The translations under genes and the position numbers were made by a program. A DNA stretch of 64,000 nucleotides from Cupriavidus basilensis (GTDB lineage: Bacteria > Pseudomonadota > Gammaproteobacteria > Burkholderiales > Burkholderiaceae). Shown here piece after piece: positions 17,572 through 26,758 of this stretch. How positions within the stretch are numbered: the first letter of the stretch is position 1; each line of letters opens with the position of its first letter. The notes below the pieces were generated by a model, which saw nothing but the letters and a program-made list of their open reading frames with translations, made no database searches and was not told the DNA's origin. Location of the stretch: the NCBI RefSeq assembly GCF_000876015.1, contig NZ_BBQM01000023.1, positions 186,001 to 250,000 of the forward strand, in the 5' to 3' direction.

Positions 17572-18390
17572 TCACGGGAAACTGCCGAACACGTCGTTGA
17601 GCTGCCGCGACGGCAGCGCCTTGCCCAGCCCGTCGAACGAACCCGCCTTGAGCTGCTCGGCGGCGGCCAGCATGCCGGCCCAGGCCGCGCGCGCGAGGCC
17701 GCCGCCCACGCTGATGCGCCGCACGCCGAGGCCGGCCAGCTCGGCCACGCTCATGCCGGGCCGCATCATCAGCACGTTGAGCGGCCGGGGCGCGACGGCG
17801 CGCACCATTGCCTCGATGTCGGCCCTGGCCACCACGCCCGGCGCGTAGAGGCAGTCCGCGCCGGCTTCGGCGAAGGCGACCAGCCTGTCGATGGCGGGCG
17901 CCAGCGCGGCGGGATCGGCCAGCATGCCTTCGGTGCGGGCGACCAGCAGCACGTCCTCGCCCGAGGCGTCGATGGCCGCGCGCGCGGCGCGGATGCGCTC
18001 GACCGCGAGCGCCTTGTCGTACAGCGCGCCGCTGCGCGCATCGAGATCCTCGATGGACAGGCCGGCCACGCCGGTCCCGATGGCCAGGCGCACATTGCCC
18101 GCCACGCCTTCCGGCGCGTGCGCGAAGCCGGATTCGAAATCGGCGTTGACGGGCAGGTCCACGCCCGCGCACAGCGCGCCCAGGTGGCGCAGCACGTCGT
18201 CGCGGCCGACCGCGTTGTCGGCGCGGCCCAGCGACCACGCCAGGCCCGAGCTGGTCGAGGCCAGCGCGGCAAAGCCCAGGTGCTGCAGCATGCGCGCGCT
18301 GCCCACGTCCCACGGATTGGGCAGCACGAAGCAGCCCTGCTGGTGCAGGGCGCGGAAGGCGGCGCGCTTCTCGGCGGCGGGACGGGTCAT
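17572..18390 (-). CDS. Isocitrate lyase/PEP mutase family protein
   Basis: Protein of 272 residues of the PEP mutase/isocitrate lyase superfamily. The opening FRALHQQGCFVLPNPWDVGSAR, the NADFESGF segment near 95 with metal-coordinating acids, and LLVARTEG near 155 are typical. Members cleave or form C-C or C-P bonds in oxo-acids; the Lys-Lys-Cys-Gly signature of true isocitrate lyase is absent. Substrate unknown. The start MTRPAAEK has AGGAGA upstream and was preferred to an upstream in-frame ATG at 18471. Alone in its transcription unit. Confidence 0.83.
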   Translation of the reverse strand: MTRPAAEKRAAFRALHQQGCFVLPNPWDVGSARMLQHLGFAALASTSSGLAWSLGRADNAVGRDDVLRHLGALCAGVDLPVNADFESGFAHAPEGVAGNVRLAIGTGVAGLSIEDLDARSGALYDKALAVERIRAARAAIDASGEDVLLVARTEGMLADPAALAPAIDRLVAFAEAGADCLYAPGVVARADIEAMVRAVAPRPLNVLMMRPGMSVAELAGLGVRRISVGGGLARAAWAGMLAAAEQLKAGSFDGLGKALPSRQLNDVFGSFP

Positions 18391-18541
18391 GGCGATCTCC
18401 TGTTCTTCGCGGTGCATGGGGGAATGCGCTCGGGCCGGCGTCATCCGCGGCGGGCGCCGAGCGCAGATCATACCGCCGCCGCCCGCGACGCGCGGGCCGC
18501 CCGCCCGTTCAGGCCGCGTCTCCGGCCGCCTGCCGGACCAT

Positions 18542-19426
18542 CTACCAGACCGCTTCCTCCGGGCTCTCGAACGCGCGCACGATCTCGTCGATCATCGCCC
18601 GCACGCGCGCCGTGTGGCGCAGGTCCTGGTGCGTGACGAGCCAGACCTCGTAATGCTGGGCGCGCGTGCTGCCGGGCCACACGCGCACCAGCCCGTCGCG
18701 CTCGCCCAGGTGGACCGGCACTTCGCCGATGGCGATGCCGGCCTTGATGGCGTTGCGCAGCATCAGGCTCGAATACATGCCGGCCACGATGCGCCCGCCG
18801 TGGATCGGCTCGCCGGCCAGCGTGGGCGCGCGGTTGCCCGCCATCAGCGGCTGGTAGACCACCAGGTCGTGCCCGGCGAACGCGGTGCCGGGCACCGGCT
18901 CGCCGTGCCGCTCGAGATAGGCCGGCGCGGCATAGAGCCCGACCGGCCAGCGCGCCAGCCGGCGCGCCACCAGGTCGGGGTTCTCGGGCTTCATGGTGCG
19001 CACGGCGATGTCCGCCTCGCGCCGCGCCAGGTTGAGCACGTTGGTGGAGGTGTCGAGCAGGATCTTCACGTCGGGATGCGCCGCGTGCAGGCGCCCGATG
19101 GCGGGGATCAGGAACGCCAGCGCCAGCGAGTCCGTGGTGGTCACGCGCACCTCGCCCTCGAGCCGCGTGTCCGCGCCCTGCGCCTGCCGCAGCAGCTCGT
19201 GCGCCGACTGCTCCATCTTCAGCGCCGAGCGCAGCACCGCCTCGCCGGCCGGCGTGAGCGCGTAGCCATCGGAAGTGCGCAGGAACAGCGTGGCGCCGAG
19301 CGCCCGCTCCAGCGCCGCGAGGCGCCGGCCGACCGTGGCCTGGTCGAGCTCCAGCGTGCGCGCGGCGCGCCGCAAGGTGCGCTCGCGCTGTACCGCGAGA
19401 AAGATCCGCGTGTCGTCCCAGTTCAT
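18542..19426 (-). CDS. LysR family transcription regulator
   Basis: Regulator of 294 residues. The N-terminus MNWDDTRIFLAVQRERTLRRAARTLELDQATVGRRL is a LysR helix-turn-helix, and the rest is a substrate-binding-protein-like effector domain. It is divergent from the quinone oxidoreductase gene at 19553, and the palindrome between them is a likely binding site for this protein. The open frame continues upstream through the neighbouring gene only as a shadow. Confidence 0.9.
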   Translation of the reverse strand: MNWDDTRIFLAVQRERTLRRAARTLELDQATVGRRLAALERALGATLFLRTSDGYALTPAGEAVLRSALKMEQSAHELLRQAQGADTRLEGEVRVTTTDSLALAFLIPAIGRLHAAHPDVKILLDTSTNVLNLARREADIAVRTMKPENPDLVARRLARWPVGLYAAPAYLERHGEPVPGTAFAGHDLVVYQPLMAGNRAPTLAGEPIHGGRIVAGMYSSLMLRNAIKAGIAIGEVPVHLGERDGLVRVWPGSTRAQHYEVWLVTHQDLRHTARVRAMIDEIVRAFESPEEAVW

Positions 19427-19445
19427 GGAAAGCCGCTCCCGTGTG

Positions 19446-19459
19446 ATGCAAATTTGCAT
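19446..19459. promoter_or_regulatory. Perfect palindrome, candidate LysR operator
   Basis: ATGCAAATTTGCAT is a 14-base perfect palindrome 20 bases upstream of the LysR start, in the 126-base divergent gap with the oxidoreductase. It fits the T-N11-A form of LysR sites. A TATACT at 19505-19510 is a possible -10 for the oxidoreductase. Confidence 0.5.
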
Positions 19460-19552
19460 TTGTCGAGCGGAATAATGCAGCACAAATACATCATCGCGCA
19501 AACCTATACTCGGTCCATCCAACCACGCAGCCCGGAACCGGGCACCAGACAC

Positions 19553-20554
19553 ATGAACAAGACCAACACCATGAACGCCATCACCTTCCGCGACTTCGGC
19601 GAAGCCGACGTGCTGCGCCTGGAGACCGTGCCCGCGCCGGCGCTGCGCCCGCACGACCTGCTGGTGCGCAACCACGCCGCCGGCGTGAACCGCGTCGACG
19701 TGATCCAGCGGCGCGGCGGCTACGGCCGCGAGCACTTCGGCGACTCGGACATCATGGGGCTGGAGATCGCCGGCGAAGTGATCGGCATGGGCGCGGAAGT
19801 GCGCGGCTTCGCGCCGGGCGACCGCGTGATGGGCGTCGTGGGCGGCGGCGGCTATGCCGAACTGGCCCGCATCGACCACCGCATGGCCATGCGCATCCCC
19901 GACGGCATGGGCTACGCGGAGGCGGCGGCCATCCCCGAGGTCTTCGTCACCGCGCACGAGGCGCTGTTCCACCTGGGCCGCGCGCAGGCCGGCGACGCGG
20001 TGCTGATCCACGCGGCGGCAGGCGGCGTCGGCTCGGCGGCGGTGCAGCTTGCGCGCGCCGCCGGCGCGACGGTCTTCGCCACCGCCGGCGCGGGCAAGCT
20101 CGAGCGCGTGCGCGCGCTCGGCGCCGACGTGGCCATCGACTACAAGACGGAGGATTTCGCCGCGGCGGTCGCGCGGGCCACGGACGGGCGCGGCGTCGAC
20201 GTGGTGGTGGACTTCATCGGCGCACCCTACCTGGAGCGCAACGTGCGCGCGCTGGCCGACGGCGGCCGGCTGGTGCAGGTGGGCCTGCTGGGCGGCACCG
20301 AGGGCGCGGCGCTGCCGCTGGAGCGGCTGCTGTACGGCCACCTGCAGATCATCGGCACGGTGATGAAGTCGCGCGCGCCGGAGGCCAAGCGCGCCATGAC
20401 GCAGCGCTTTGCCGGGCAGTGGCTGCACCGCTTCGGCACGGGCGGCCTCGCGCCGGTAGTGGATAGCGTGTTTGCGCTGGCCGACGCCGCCGACGCGCAC
20501 CGGCGCATGGAATCCAACCTGGGCGTGGGCAATATCGTGCTGGCCGTGGGCTGA
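19553..20554 (+). CDS. NAD(P)H-quinone oxidoreductase (PIG3/Qor type)
   Basis: Protein of 333 residues of the zeta-crystallin/PIG3 type quinone reductase group. The N-terminal GroES-like domain has NHAAGVNRVDVIQRRGGY, and the Rossmann domain has VLIHAAAGGVGSAAVQLARA near 145-165. No zinc-binding cysteines, as expected for quinone reductases. A second in-frame ATG at 19571 (MNAITFRDFGEADVL) is an equally good start, since the family usually begins there. Divergent from a LysR gene that probably regulates it. Confidence 0.88.
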   Translation: MNKTNTMNAITFRDFGEADVLRLETVPAPALRPHDLLVRNHAAGVNRVDVIQRRGGYGREHFGDSDIMGLEIAGEVIGMGAEVRGFAPGDRVMGVVGGGGYAELARIDHRMAMRIPDGMGYAEAAAIPEVFVTAHEALFHLGRAQAGDAVLIHAAAGGVGSAAVQLARAAGATVFATAGAGKLERVRALGADVAIDYKTEDFAAAVARATDGRGVDVVVDFIGAPYLERNVRALADGGRLVQVGLLGGTEGAALPLERLLYGHLQIIGTVMKSRAPEAKRAMTQRFAGQWLHRFGTGGLAPVVDSVFALADAADAHRRMESNLGVGNIVLAVG

Positions 20555-20630
20555 ACGCCGGCCGCGCCGGCGCCGGCGCTATACTCCGCCACGAAGCGCC
20601 GCCGGGCGCACGGAACGGGGAGAGCGAGGG

Positions 20631-21530
20631 GTGGACCGACTGCAAGCCATGAAGACCTTCGTCACCGTGGTGGAGACCGGCGGCTTCACCGCCGCCGCGA
20701 ACAAGCTCGACGTCTCGCCGTCGGTGGTGAGCCGCATCGTCAACGAACTCGAGGCGCATCTCGCGGTGCGCCTGCTGACCCGCACCACGCGGCTGGTGCG
20801 GCTGACCGACACCGGCTCGGCCTACTTCGAGAACTGCCGGCGCATCCTCGGCGAGATCGACGACGCCGAACTGCTGGCCGCCGGCTCCCACGCGGAGCCG
20901 CGCGGGCAGCTCACCATCACCGCGCCGGTGCTGTTCGGCGCGGCCTACGCCATGCCGATCGTCACCGCGTACCTGCGGCGCTACCCGGACGTGGACGCCA
21001 CCTGCCTGCTGCTCGACCGCACCGTCAACCTGGTCGAGGAAGGCATCGACGTGGGCATCCGCATCGGCGAGCTGCCGGACTCGTCGCTGCAGGCGGCGCC
21101 GGTCGGGCGCGTGCGGCGCGTGGTGTGCGCGGCGCCCGCCTATCTCGAGCGGCATGGCGTGCCGCAGGCGCCGGAGGATCTCGCGCGGCACACGGTCATC
21201 GTGGCCAGCGCGGTCTCGGCCTCGCCCGAGTGGCGCTTCGACGCCGGCGGCAGCCAGGTGGTCACGCGCCTGCAGCCGCGCCTGACCACCTCGACCAACG
21301 AGTCGGCCATCGTCGCGGCGGCGGCCGGCTTCGGCATCGTGCGGCTGCTGTCGTACCAGATCGCCGGCCACCTGCGCGCCGGCACGCTGCAGGTGGTGCT
21401 GCGCGAATTCGAGCCGCCGGCCCTGCCCATCAACGTCATCCACCGGGAAGGCCGCCATGCCACGCGCAAGGTGCGCGCCTTCCTCGACATGGCCATCGAC
21501 ACGCTGCGCGCCGATCCCTCGCTGCGCTGA
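20631..21530 (+). CDS. LysR family transcription regulator
   Basis: Regulator of 299 residues from a GTG start with GCGAGGG directly upstream. LysR N-terminus VDRLQAMKTFVTVVETGGFTAAANKLDVSPSVVSRIVNELE and a C-terminal effector domain. It follows the quinone oxidoreductase by 76 bases in the same direction and precedes the GST/fusion oxidoreductase pair. It may control either; there is no divergent partner to decide. Confidence 0.9.
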   Translation: MDRLQAMKTFVTVVETGGFTAAANKLDVSPSVVSRIVNELEAHLAVRLLTRTTRLVRLTDTGSAYFENCRRILGEIDDAELLAAGSHAEPRGQLTITAPVLFGAAYAMPIVTAYLRRYPDVDATCLLLDRTVNLVEEGIDVGIRIGELPDSSLQAAPVGRVRRVVCAAPAYLERHGVPQAPEDLARHTVIVASAVSASPEWRFDAGGSQVVTRLQPRLTTSTNESAIVAAAAGFGIVRLLSYQIAGHLRAGTLQVVLREFEPPALPINVIHREGRHATRKVRAFLDMAIDTLRADPSLR

Positions 21531-21599
21531 AGCGCGGCGCCCGGCGCGCCGCTTCACGCCCTCCGCACACCGCCCGCCACGCCGCCCATTATTGGGCCA

Positions 21600-21620
21600 G
21601 CGAGAAGAGTCCTTTCTCGC
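21600..21620 (+). terminator. Candidate terminator hairpin
   Basis: GCGAGAA and TTCTCGC pair over seven bases, 70 bases after the LysR stop. It has no T-run directly after it, so it is a weak call. Nothing else is seen in the 222-base gap. Confidence 0.3.
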
Positions 21621-21752
21621 CGGCGCCGTTTTTCCCGCGCGGCGGCGCTCCTAATATGCCTTCACGCACTCAGGCAAGACGCCGGCGGCCACCGCGGCCC
21701 GGCGCGCGGCCTGCGGCGATTCCCCCTCACACTTGCCCAAGGAATCCCAGCC

Positions 21753-22364
21753 ATGAAGGTCTACCACCACCCGCTCTCCGGCCACTCGCACCGTGTCCGC
21801 CTGTTCCTGTCGCTGATCGGCGCGGATGCCGAGTTCATCCACGTCGACCTCGCCAAGCGCGCGCACAAGGAACCCGCGTTCCTGAAGCTCAACCCGTTCG
21901 GCCAGGTGCCCGTGCTGGTCGACGGCGACAACGTGGTCTCGGACTCCAACGCGATCCTGGTCTACCTGGCCACCAGCCTGGGCAAGACCGCGTGGCTGCC
22001 GGCCTCGCCCGCCGGCGCCGCGGCGGTGCAGAAATGGCTGTCGGTCGCCGCCGGCGAGATCGCCTACGGCCCCGCCGCCGCGCGCCTGATCACGGTGTTC
22101 GGCGCGCCGCTGAACGCGGAGGAAGTCATCGCGCGCGCCCACGTCGTGCTCAAGCGCGTGGACGATGCGCTGGCCGCCTCGCCGTGGCTGGCGGCGGACC
22201 ATCCCACGCTGGCCGACGTGGCGCTCTACGGCTACATCGCGCGCGCGCCCGAAGGCTTCGTCGACCTCGCGCCGTATGCCAACGTCAATGCGTGGCTCGC
22301 GCGCGTCGAGGCGCTGCCCGGCTTCGTCGCCTTCCAGCAGACGCCGGCCGGCCTGGCCGCCTGA
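21753..22364 (+). CDS. Glutathione S-transferase family protein
   Basis: Protein of 203 residues. Thioredoxin-fold N-terminal domain (MKVYHHPLSGHSHRVRLFLSLIG, then NPFGQVPVLVDGD and the glutathione gamma-glutamyl site DSNAILVYLA) and an all-helical C-terminal domain (HPTLADVALYGYIARAPEG). The active-site residue is likely Ser9 or Ser12. It lies 85 bases before the PNPOx/FNR/ferredoxin fusion in the same direction; GST and such a fusion are likely co-transcribed and could act together in detoxification of electrophiles. Substrate unknown. Confidence 0.88.
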   Translation: MKVYHHPLSGHSHRVRLFLSLIGADAEFIHVDLAKRAHKEPAFLKLNPFGQVPVLVDGDNVVSDSNAILVYLATSLGKTAWLPASPAGAAAVQKWLSVAAGEIAYGPAAARLITVFGAPLNAEEVIARAHVVLKRVDDALAASPWLAADHPTLADVALYGYIARAPEGFVDLAPYANVNAWLARVEALPGFVAFQQTPAGLAA

Positions 22365-22374
22365 GCACCTGACC

Positions 22375-22410
22375 ACCGCGCCACCGCGCCATCGCGCCAT
22401 CGCGCCATCG
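22375..22410 (+). repeat. Octamer tandem repeat
   Basis: Four copies of the octamer AYCGCGCC (two ACCGCGCC, two ATCGCGCC) plus a partial copy, between the GST stop and the fusion oxidoreductase. Confidence 0.7.
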
Positions 22411-22449
22411 TTCTCACCGCGGCCGCGCCGCATTCCGGAGATCGCCATC

Positions 22450-24573
22450 ATGTCCCAGCCCTCGCCCCTCGCGCCGACACAGGTCCCGCCGCTGCCCTGG
22501 CATGCGGGCGAACGCACGCTGCAGGAGCGCGCCGGGGTGGCGCGCAAGATGGAGGAACTCGGCGCGCGCTTCGTGCGCGACCACATGCCGGAGCAGCACC
22601 GCCAGTTCTTCGCGCAGTTGCCGGTGGTGGTGCTCGGCGCGGTGGACCCGGACGGCGACGTGTGGGCCACGCTGCGCGCGGGCAGGCCGGGCTTCCTGCA
22701 TTCCCCGCACGACAAGGCGCTCGCCGCGCGCCTGCCGCGCGAGGCGGCCGACCCCGCCGAGCGCGGCATGGAGCATGGCGACGCCGTCGGCCTGCTCGGC
22801 ATCGACCTGCTGACGCGGCGCCGCAACCGCCTCAACGGCACCATCCGGCGCGACGCGCCGGCGGCGGACACCGCGGTGTTCGAGATCATGGTGGGACAGA
22901 GCTTCGGCAACTGCCCGCAATACATCCAGCAGCGCAACTACGCCTTCACGCGCGACCCCGCCGCGCCGGGCGCCGCGCAGCCGCAGCGCATGAGCGGGCT
23001 GGACGCGCGCGCCCGCGCGCTGGTGGCCGGCGCCGATACCTTCTTCGTGGCCTCGTACGTGGACCTGCCCGACGGCACGCGCCAGGTGGACGTATCCCAT
23101 CGCGGCGGCAAGCCGGGCTTCGTGCGGCTGGACGAGGACGGCGGCATGACCATCCCGGATTTCTCCGGCAACCTGTTCTTCAACACGCTCGGCAACTTCA
23201 TGGCCAACCCGCGCGCGGGGCTGGTGTTCGCGGACTTCGCCAGCGGCGAACTCCTGCAGATGACCGGCTCGGCGCAGGTCATCCTGGACTCGCCGGAAAT
23301 CGCCGCGTTCCAGGGCGCCGAGCGCCTGTGGCGCTTCATGCCGGCCAGCGTGGTGCGGCGCGAAGACGCGCTGCCGCTGCGCTGGACGCCCGAGCCCGAA
23401 GGCACGTCGCCCTCGGTCGAGCTCACCGGCGACTGGCGCGAAGCCGCCGAGCGCCTGCGCGCGCGTCCGCTGGCCGATACGTGGCGCCCGTTCCGCGTGA
23501 CGCGGCTGGTCGAGGAAAGCATGGGCATCCGCTCGCTCCACCTCGAACCCGCCGACGGCGCCGGGCTGCTGCCGCACCACGCCGGCCAGTACCTGCCGAT
23601 CCGCGTGACGGCCGGCTCGCCGCCCGCGCCGGCGATCCGGACCTATACGCTGTCGTCGGCGCCGGCCGACGGCGTCTACCGCATCAGCATCAAGCGCGAA
23701 GGCACGGTGTCGCAGCATCTGCACGACCACGTCAAGGTCGGCGACATCGTGCAAGCGCGCGCGCCCGCCGGCACGTTCACCATCGACGCGGCCGCGCCGC
23801 GCCCCGCCGTGCTGCTGGCCGCCGGCATCGGCGTCACGCCCATGCTGGCCATGCTGCGCCACCTCGTCCACGAAGGACTGCGCACCCGCCGCACGCGCCC
23901 GGCCTACTTCTTCCATGCCGCGCGCACGCTGCCCGAACGCGCCTTCGCGCGCGAACTGGGCGCGCTGGCCGACAGCGCCCAGGGCGCCGTGCAATACGTG
24001 CGCGTGCTCAGCGACCCGCGCGACGCCGAGCCGCAGCAGGACTTCGACGAAGCCGGCCGCATCGACATCGCCATGCTCCAGCGCCACCTGCCCTTCGGCG
24101 ACTACGACTTCTACCTGTGCGGCCCCGGCCCGTTCATGCAGTCCCTCTACGACGGCCTGCGCGCGCTCAACGTGGCCGACGACCGCATCCACGCCGAAGC
24201 CTTCGGCCCCGCCGCGCTGCGCCGCCGCCGCGACAACGCCGCCCAGCCCGCCGCCCAGCCCGCCGCCGCGCCCGCCGCCAGGCCCGCCACGGCGCCGGTG
24301 CCGGTGGTCTTCACCCGCTCCGGCAAGGAAGCGCGCTGGTCGCCCGCCGCCGGCTCGCTGCTCGAACTGGCCGAACAGCGCGGACTCGCACCCGAGTTCG
24401 GCTGCCGCAACGGCAGTTGCGGCACCTGCCGCACACGCATCGTGCAGGGCGCGGTGGCCTACGCCGGCACGCCGGAATTCGAGGTGTCGGACGGGGAAGC
24501 GCTGATCTGCTGCGCGGTGCCGGCGGCGGGCGACGAGGGCACCGGCTCCATGTCGTTGCAGCTCGATCTTTGA
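22450..24573 (+). CDS. Fused PNPOx-like / FAD-NAD reductase / 2Fe-2S ferredoxin protein
   Basis: Protein of 707 residues with three modules. Residues 1-330 form a pyridoxamine-phosphate-oxidase-like FMN-binding split barrel (FFAQLPVVVLGAVDPDGDVWATL, GNFMANPRAGLVFADF). Residues 345-590 are a ferredoxin reductase-type module with an FAD site (RTYTLSSAP) and an NAD site (LLAAGIGVTPMLAML, YLCGPGPFM). After an Ala/Pro linker (595-620) comes a plant-type 2Fe-2S ferredoxin with CRNGSCGTC and a fourth Cys in LICC. Electrons could pass from NAD(P)H through FAD and the cluster to the FMN domain or an outside partner. GGAG lies nine bases before the start. Co-directional with the GST. Physiological substrate unknown. 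Confidence 0.88.
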   Translation: MSQPSPLAPTQVPPLPWHAGERTLQERAGVARKMEELGARFVRDHMPEQHRQFFAQLPVVVLGAVDPDGDVWATLRAGRPGFLHSPHDKALAARLPREAADPAERGMEHGDAVGLLGIDLLTRRRNRLNGTIRRDAPAADTAVFEIMVGQSFGNCPQYIQQRNYAFTRDPAAPGAAQPQRMSGLDARARALVAGADTFFVASYVDLPDGTRQVDVSHRGGKPGFVRLDEDGGMTIPDFSGNLFFNTLGNFMANPRAGLVFADFASGELLQMTGSAQVILDSPEIAAFQGAERLWRFMPASVVRREDALPLRWTPEPEGTSPSVELTGDWREAAERLRARPLADTWRPFRVTRLVEESMGIRSLHLEPADGAGLLPHHAGQYLPIRVTAGSPPAPAIRTYTLSSAPADGVYRISIKREGTVSQHLHDHVKVGDIVQARAPAGTFTIDAAAPRPAVLLAAGIGVTPMLAMLRHLVHEGLRTRRTRPAYFFHAARTLPERAFARELGALADSAQGAVQYVRVLSDPRDAEPQQDFDEAGRIDIAMLQRHLPFGDYDFYLCGPGPFMQSLYDGLRALNVADDRIHAEAFGPAALRRRRDNAAQPAAQPAAAPAARPATAPVPVVFTRSGKEARWSPAAGSLLELAEQRGLAPEFGCRNGSCGTCRTRIVQGAVAYAGTPEFEVSDGEALICCAVPAAGDEGTGSMSLQLDL

Positions 24574-24608
24574 ATTTTCCTGCGCCGCGGAGATGCGGAG
24601 ATGGCCGC

Positions 24609-25274
24609 TCAGCGTGCCAGCAGTTGCTTGGTCTGGTCCGTGATGGCCCGCAGCCCTTTCTCGACGATGTCGCGCCAGTCATCGACAGTCACCACCTGCC
24701 TGGACTCCGACACCGTGGCCTTGATCACCTGCTTGCCGGCGAGCGGGCCCACGTTGCCTTCCAGTTCCACCTCCGATTTCTGGCTGGTAGTCACCGACCA
24801 GAATCCCGGCTTGAACCAGGCCCAGAATTCGTTGATGCGCGCGCTGACCGGCGCGGCCGCATCGTAGTTGGCGTCGCCCTTGCTTGCCACGATGTAGCCG
24901 GACTCCTTGAAGGCCGTGGCGAGCGCCGCCTCGGTCAGGCCGGATACAGTCTGGCCTTCGGGCAGGACCACGTCCCCCAGCGCCTTGCCATAGCCATTGC
25001 GCTTGCGCCCGATCGCGCGCGCCTTGCTGTCCTGGCCGTTGTCCTCGGCGTCGTCGAGAGACGGAATGTCCGGGCTGGACGGCGCGGCTTCGAACTTGCG
25101 GTTATCCAGCACGGCCTCGATGCGCACTGCCTTGCCCGTTGCCGGATTGTCGGCGCTGGGCGCCTTGACGGCCACCACGTCGCGCCCGAGCGCGCAGCCC
25201 ATCAATGCCGCCACGGCAAAGCCGTAAACCATGACCCGGGTGACTGCTCCATTGATTTTGATGTTCTTGGACAT
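24609..25274 (-). CDS. Lipoprotein, YajG-like
   Basis: Lipoprotein of 221 residues. The signal peptide ends in a lipobox (VAALMGC), and the start MSKNIKIN gives a normal signal length; an upstream ATG at 25274+63 would lengthen the n-region. The mature part has alternating beta segments and KATVSESRQVVTV near 190, as in YajG-type lipoproteins, but similarity is weak and the name is tentative. Residues 75-100 are acidic and probably disordered. It converges on the fusion oxidoreductase gene and lies downstream of gdhA on the same strand, with 140 bases between them. Confidence 0.65.
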   Translation of the reverse strand: MSKNIKINGAVTRVMVYGFAVAALMGCALGRDVVAVKAPSADNPATGKAVRIEAVLDNRKFEAAPSSPDIPSLDDAEDNGQDSKARAIGRKRNGYGKALGDVVLPEGQTVSGLTEAALATAFKESGYIVASKGDANYDAAAPVSARINEFWAWFKPGFWSVTTSQKSEVELEGNVGPLAGKQVIKATVSESRQVVTVDDWRDIVEKGLRAITDQTKQLLAR

Positions 25275-25414
25275 TGGATTCTTGTTTTCGTATTGATGAA
25301 AGAGGCACGCCGCGGCATGGCCGTCATGCAGCGGCACACATCAATGTATCGGACATGGGCCGGATATCTTTAGTCCGTGAAGCATCCGGGCCCGCCTGCC
25401 ATCATGGCCAGCCG

Positions 25415-26758
25415 CTACACCACCCCCTGCGCCAGCATCGCATCGGTCACCTTCACGAACCCGGCCACGTTGGCGCCTTCCACGTAGTTGACATAACCGT
25501 CCGCCTTCTGCCCGTAGTGGATGCAGTTGCCGTGGATGTCCTTCATGATGGCGTGCAGTTTTTCGTCGACTTCGGCGTGGTGCCACGCCAGGCGCATGGC
25601 GTTCTGCGACATCTCCAGGCCCGAGGTGGCCACGCCGCCGGCGTTGCTGGCCTTGCCCGGCGCGTACAGGATGCGCGCGGCCAGGAAGCGGTCGACGGCG
25701 TCGAGCGTGGATGGCATGTTGGCGCCTTCGGCCACGCAGAACACGCCGTTGGCCAGCAGGCGTTCGGCGTCGGCGCCGTCGAGCTCGTTCTGGGTGGCGC
25801 ACGGCAGCGCCACGTCGGCGGGCACGTGCCACGGCGTGCGGCCGGCTTCGAAGTGCAGGTCGTGCGCGGCGGCGAAATCGGCCAGGCGGCCGCGCGTTTC
25901 ATTCTTGAAGGCCATCAGCGCGGCGAGCTGCGCGCGGTCCATGCCCCTGGGATAGTGCAGCACGCCGCCGGAGTCGGACACGGTGAGCACCTTGGCGCCG
26001 AGCTCGATGGCTTTCTCGGCGGCGAACTGCGCCACGTTGCCCGCGCCGGAGATCAGCACGCGCAGGCCGTCGAGGCCGCGCCCGCGCCGGTGCAGCATTT
26101 CCTGCGCGAAGTACACCGTGCCGTAGCCGGTGGCTTCGGGCCGCATCAGGCTGCCGCCGAAGGACAGGCCCTTGCCGGTGAACACGCAGGCGGCGTGGTT
26201 GGAGAGCTTTTTCATCATGCCGGCCATGAAGCCGACCTCGCGCGCGCCCACGCCGATGTCGCCGGCGGGCACGTCGGTGTCGGGGCCGAGATGGCGGTGC
26301 AGTTCGGTCATCAGCGCCTGGCAGAAGCGCATGACCTCGCCGTCGGACTTGCCCTTGGGATCGAAGTCGGAGCCGCCCTTGCCGCCGCCCATCGGCAGCG
26401 TGGTGAGCGCGTTCTTGAGGGTCTGCTCGAAGCCGAGGAACTTGAGCACCGACAGGTTGACGGTGGGATGCAGGCGCATGCCGCCCTTGTAGGGGCCGAT
26501 GGCGGAGCTGTGCTGCACGCGGAACGCGCGGTTGACCTGCACGTGGCCGCGGTCGTCGGTCCACGCCACGCGGAACTGGATCACACGCTCGGGCTCGACA
26601 AGCCGCTCGAGCAGGGCCTGCTCGCCGTAGCGCGGATGCTGTTCGACGAACGGCCACAGCGTCATCATGACTTCCTTCACGGCCTGGAGGAATTCGGGCT
26701 GGTCGGGATCGCGCCGGGCAACGCCGGCCAGGAAGGTTTCGAGGGAGGCAGGTCTCAC
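25415..26758 (-). CDS. gdhA: NADP-specific glutamate dehydrogenase
   Basis: Enzyme of 447 residues, the usual length of bacterial hexameric GdhA. It makes glutamate from 2-oxoglutarate and ammonia with NADPH. Family motifs are all present: KGGMRLHPTVNLSVLKFLGFEQ, the catalytic lysine region MGGGKGGSDFDPKGKS, DVPAGDIGVGAREVGFM, and VLISGAGNVAQFAAEKAIELG for the dinucleotide. The start is a GTG (VRPASLETFLAGV) that gives the family N-terminus and has GAAGAGA upstream. A perfect inverted repeat lies 136-167 bases upstream and is probably part of its control region. Confidence 0.95.
   Translation of the reverse strand: MRPASLETFLAGVARRDPDQPEFLQAVKEVMMTLWPFVEQHPRYGEQALLERLVEPERVIQFRVAWTDDRGHVQVNRAFRVQHSSAIGPYKGGMRLHPTVNLSVLKFLGFEQTLKNALTTLPMGGGKGGSDFDPKGKSDGEVMRFCQALMTELHRHLGPDTDVPAGDIGVGAREVGFMAGMMKKLSNHAACVFTGKGLSFGGSLMRPEATGYGTVYFAQEMLHRRGRGLDGLRVLISGAGNVAQFAAEKAIELGAKVLTVSDSGGVLHYPRGMDRAQLAALMAFKNETRGRLADFAAAHDLHFEAGRTPWHVPADVALPCATQNELDGADAERLLANGVFCVAEGANMPSTLDAVDRFLAARILYAPGKASNAGGVATSGLEMSQNAMRLAWHHAEVDEKLHAIMKDIHGNCIHYGQKADGYVNYVEGANVAGFVKVTDAMLAQGVV

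Noticed and set aside
18542..20500. 652-codon minus-strand frame as a single large protein
   Set aside because: Only residues from the ATG at 19426 onward match LysR; the rest is antisense to the oxidoreductase.
17891..20554. Very long plus-strand frame running through the LysR gene at 18542 into the quinone oxidoreductase
   Set aside because: Only the part from 19553 shows a protein family; the upstream part is antisense shadow of LysR and the PEP-mutase-family gene.
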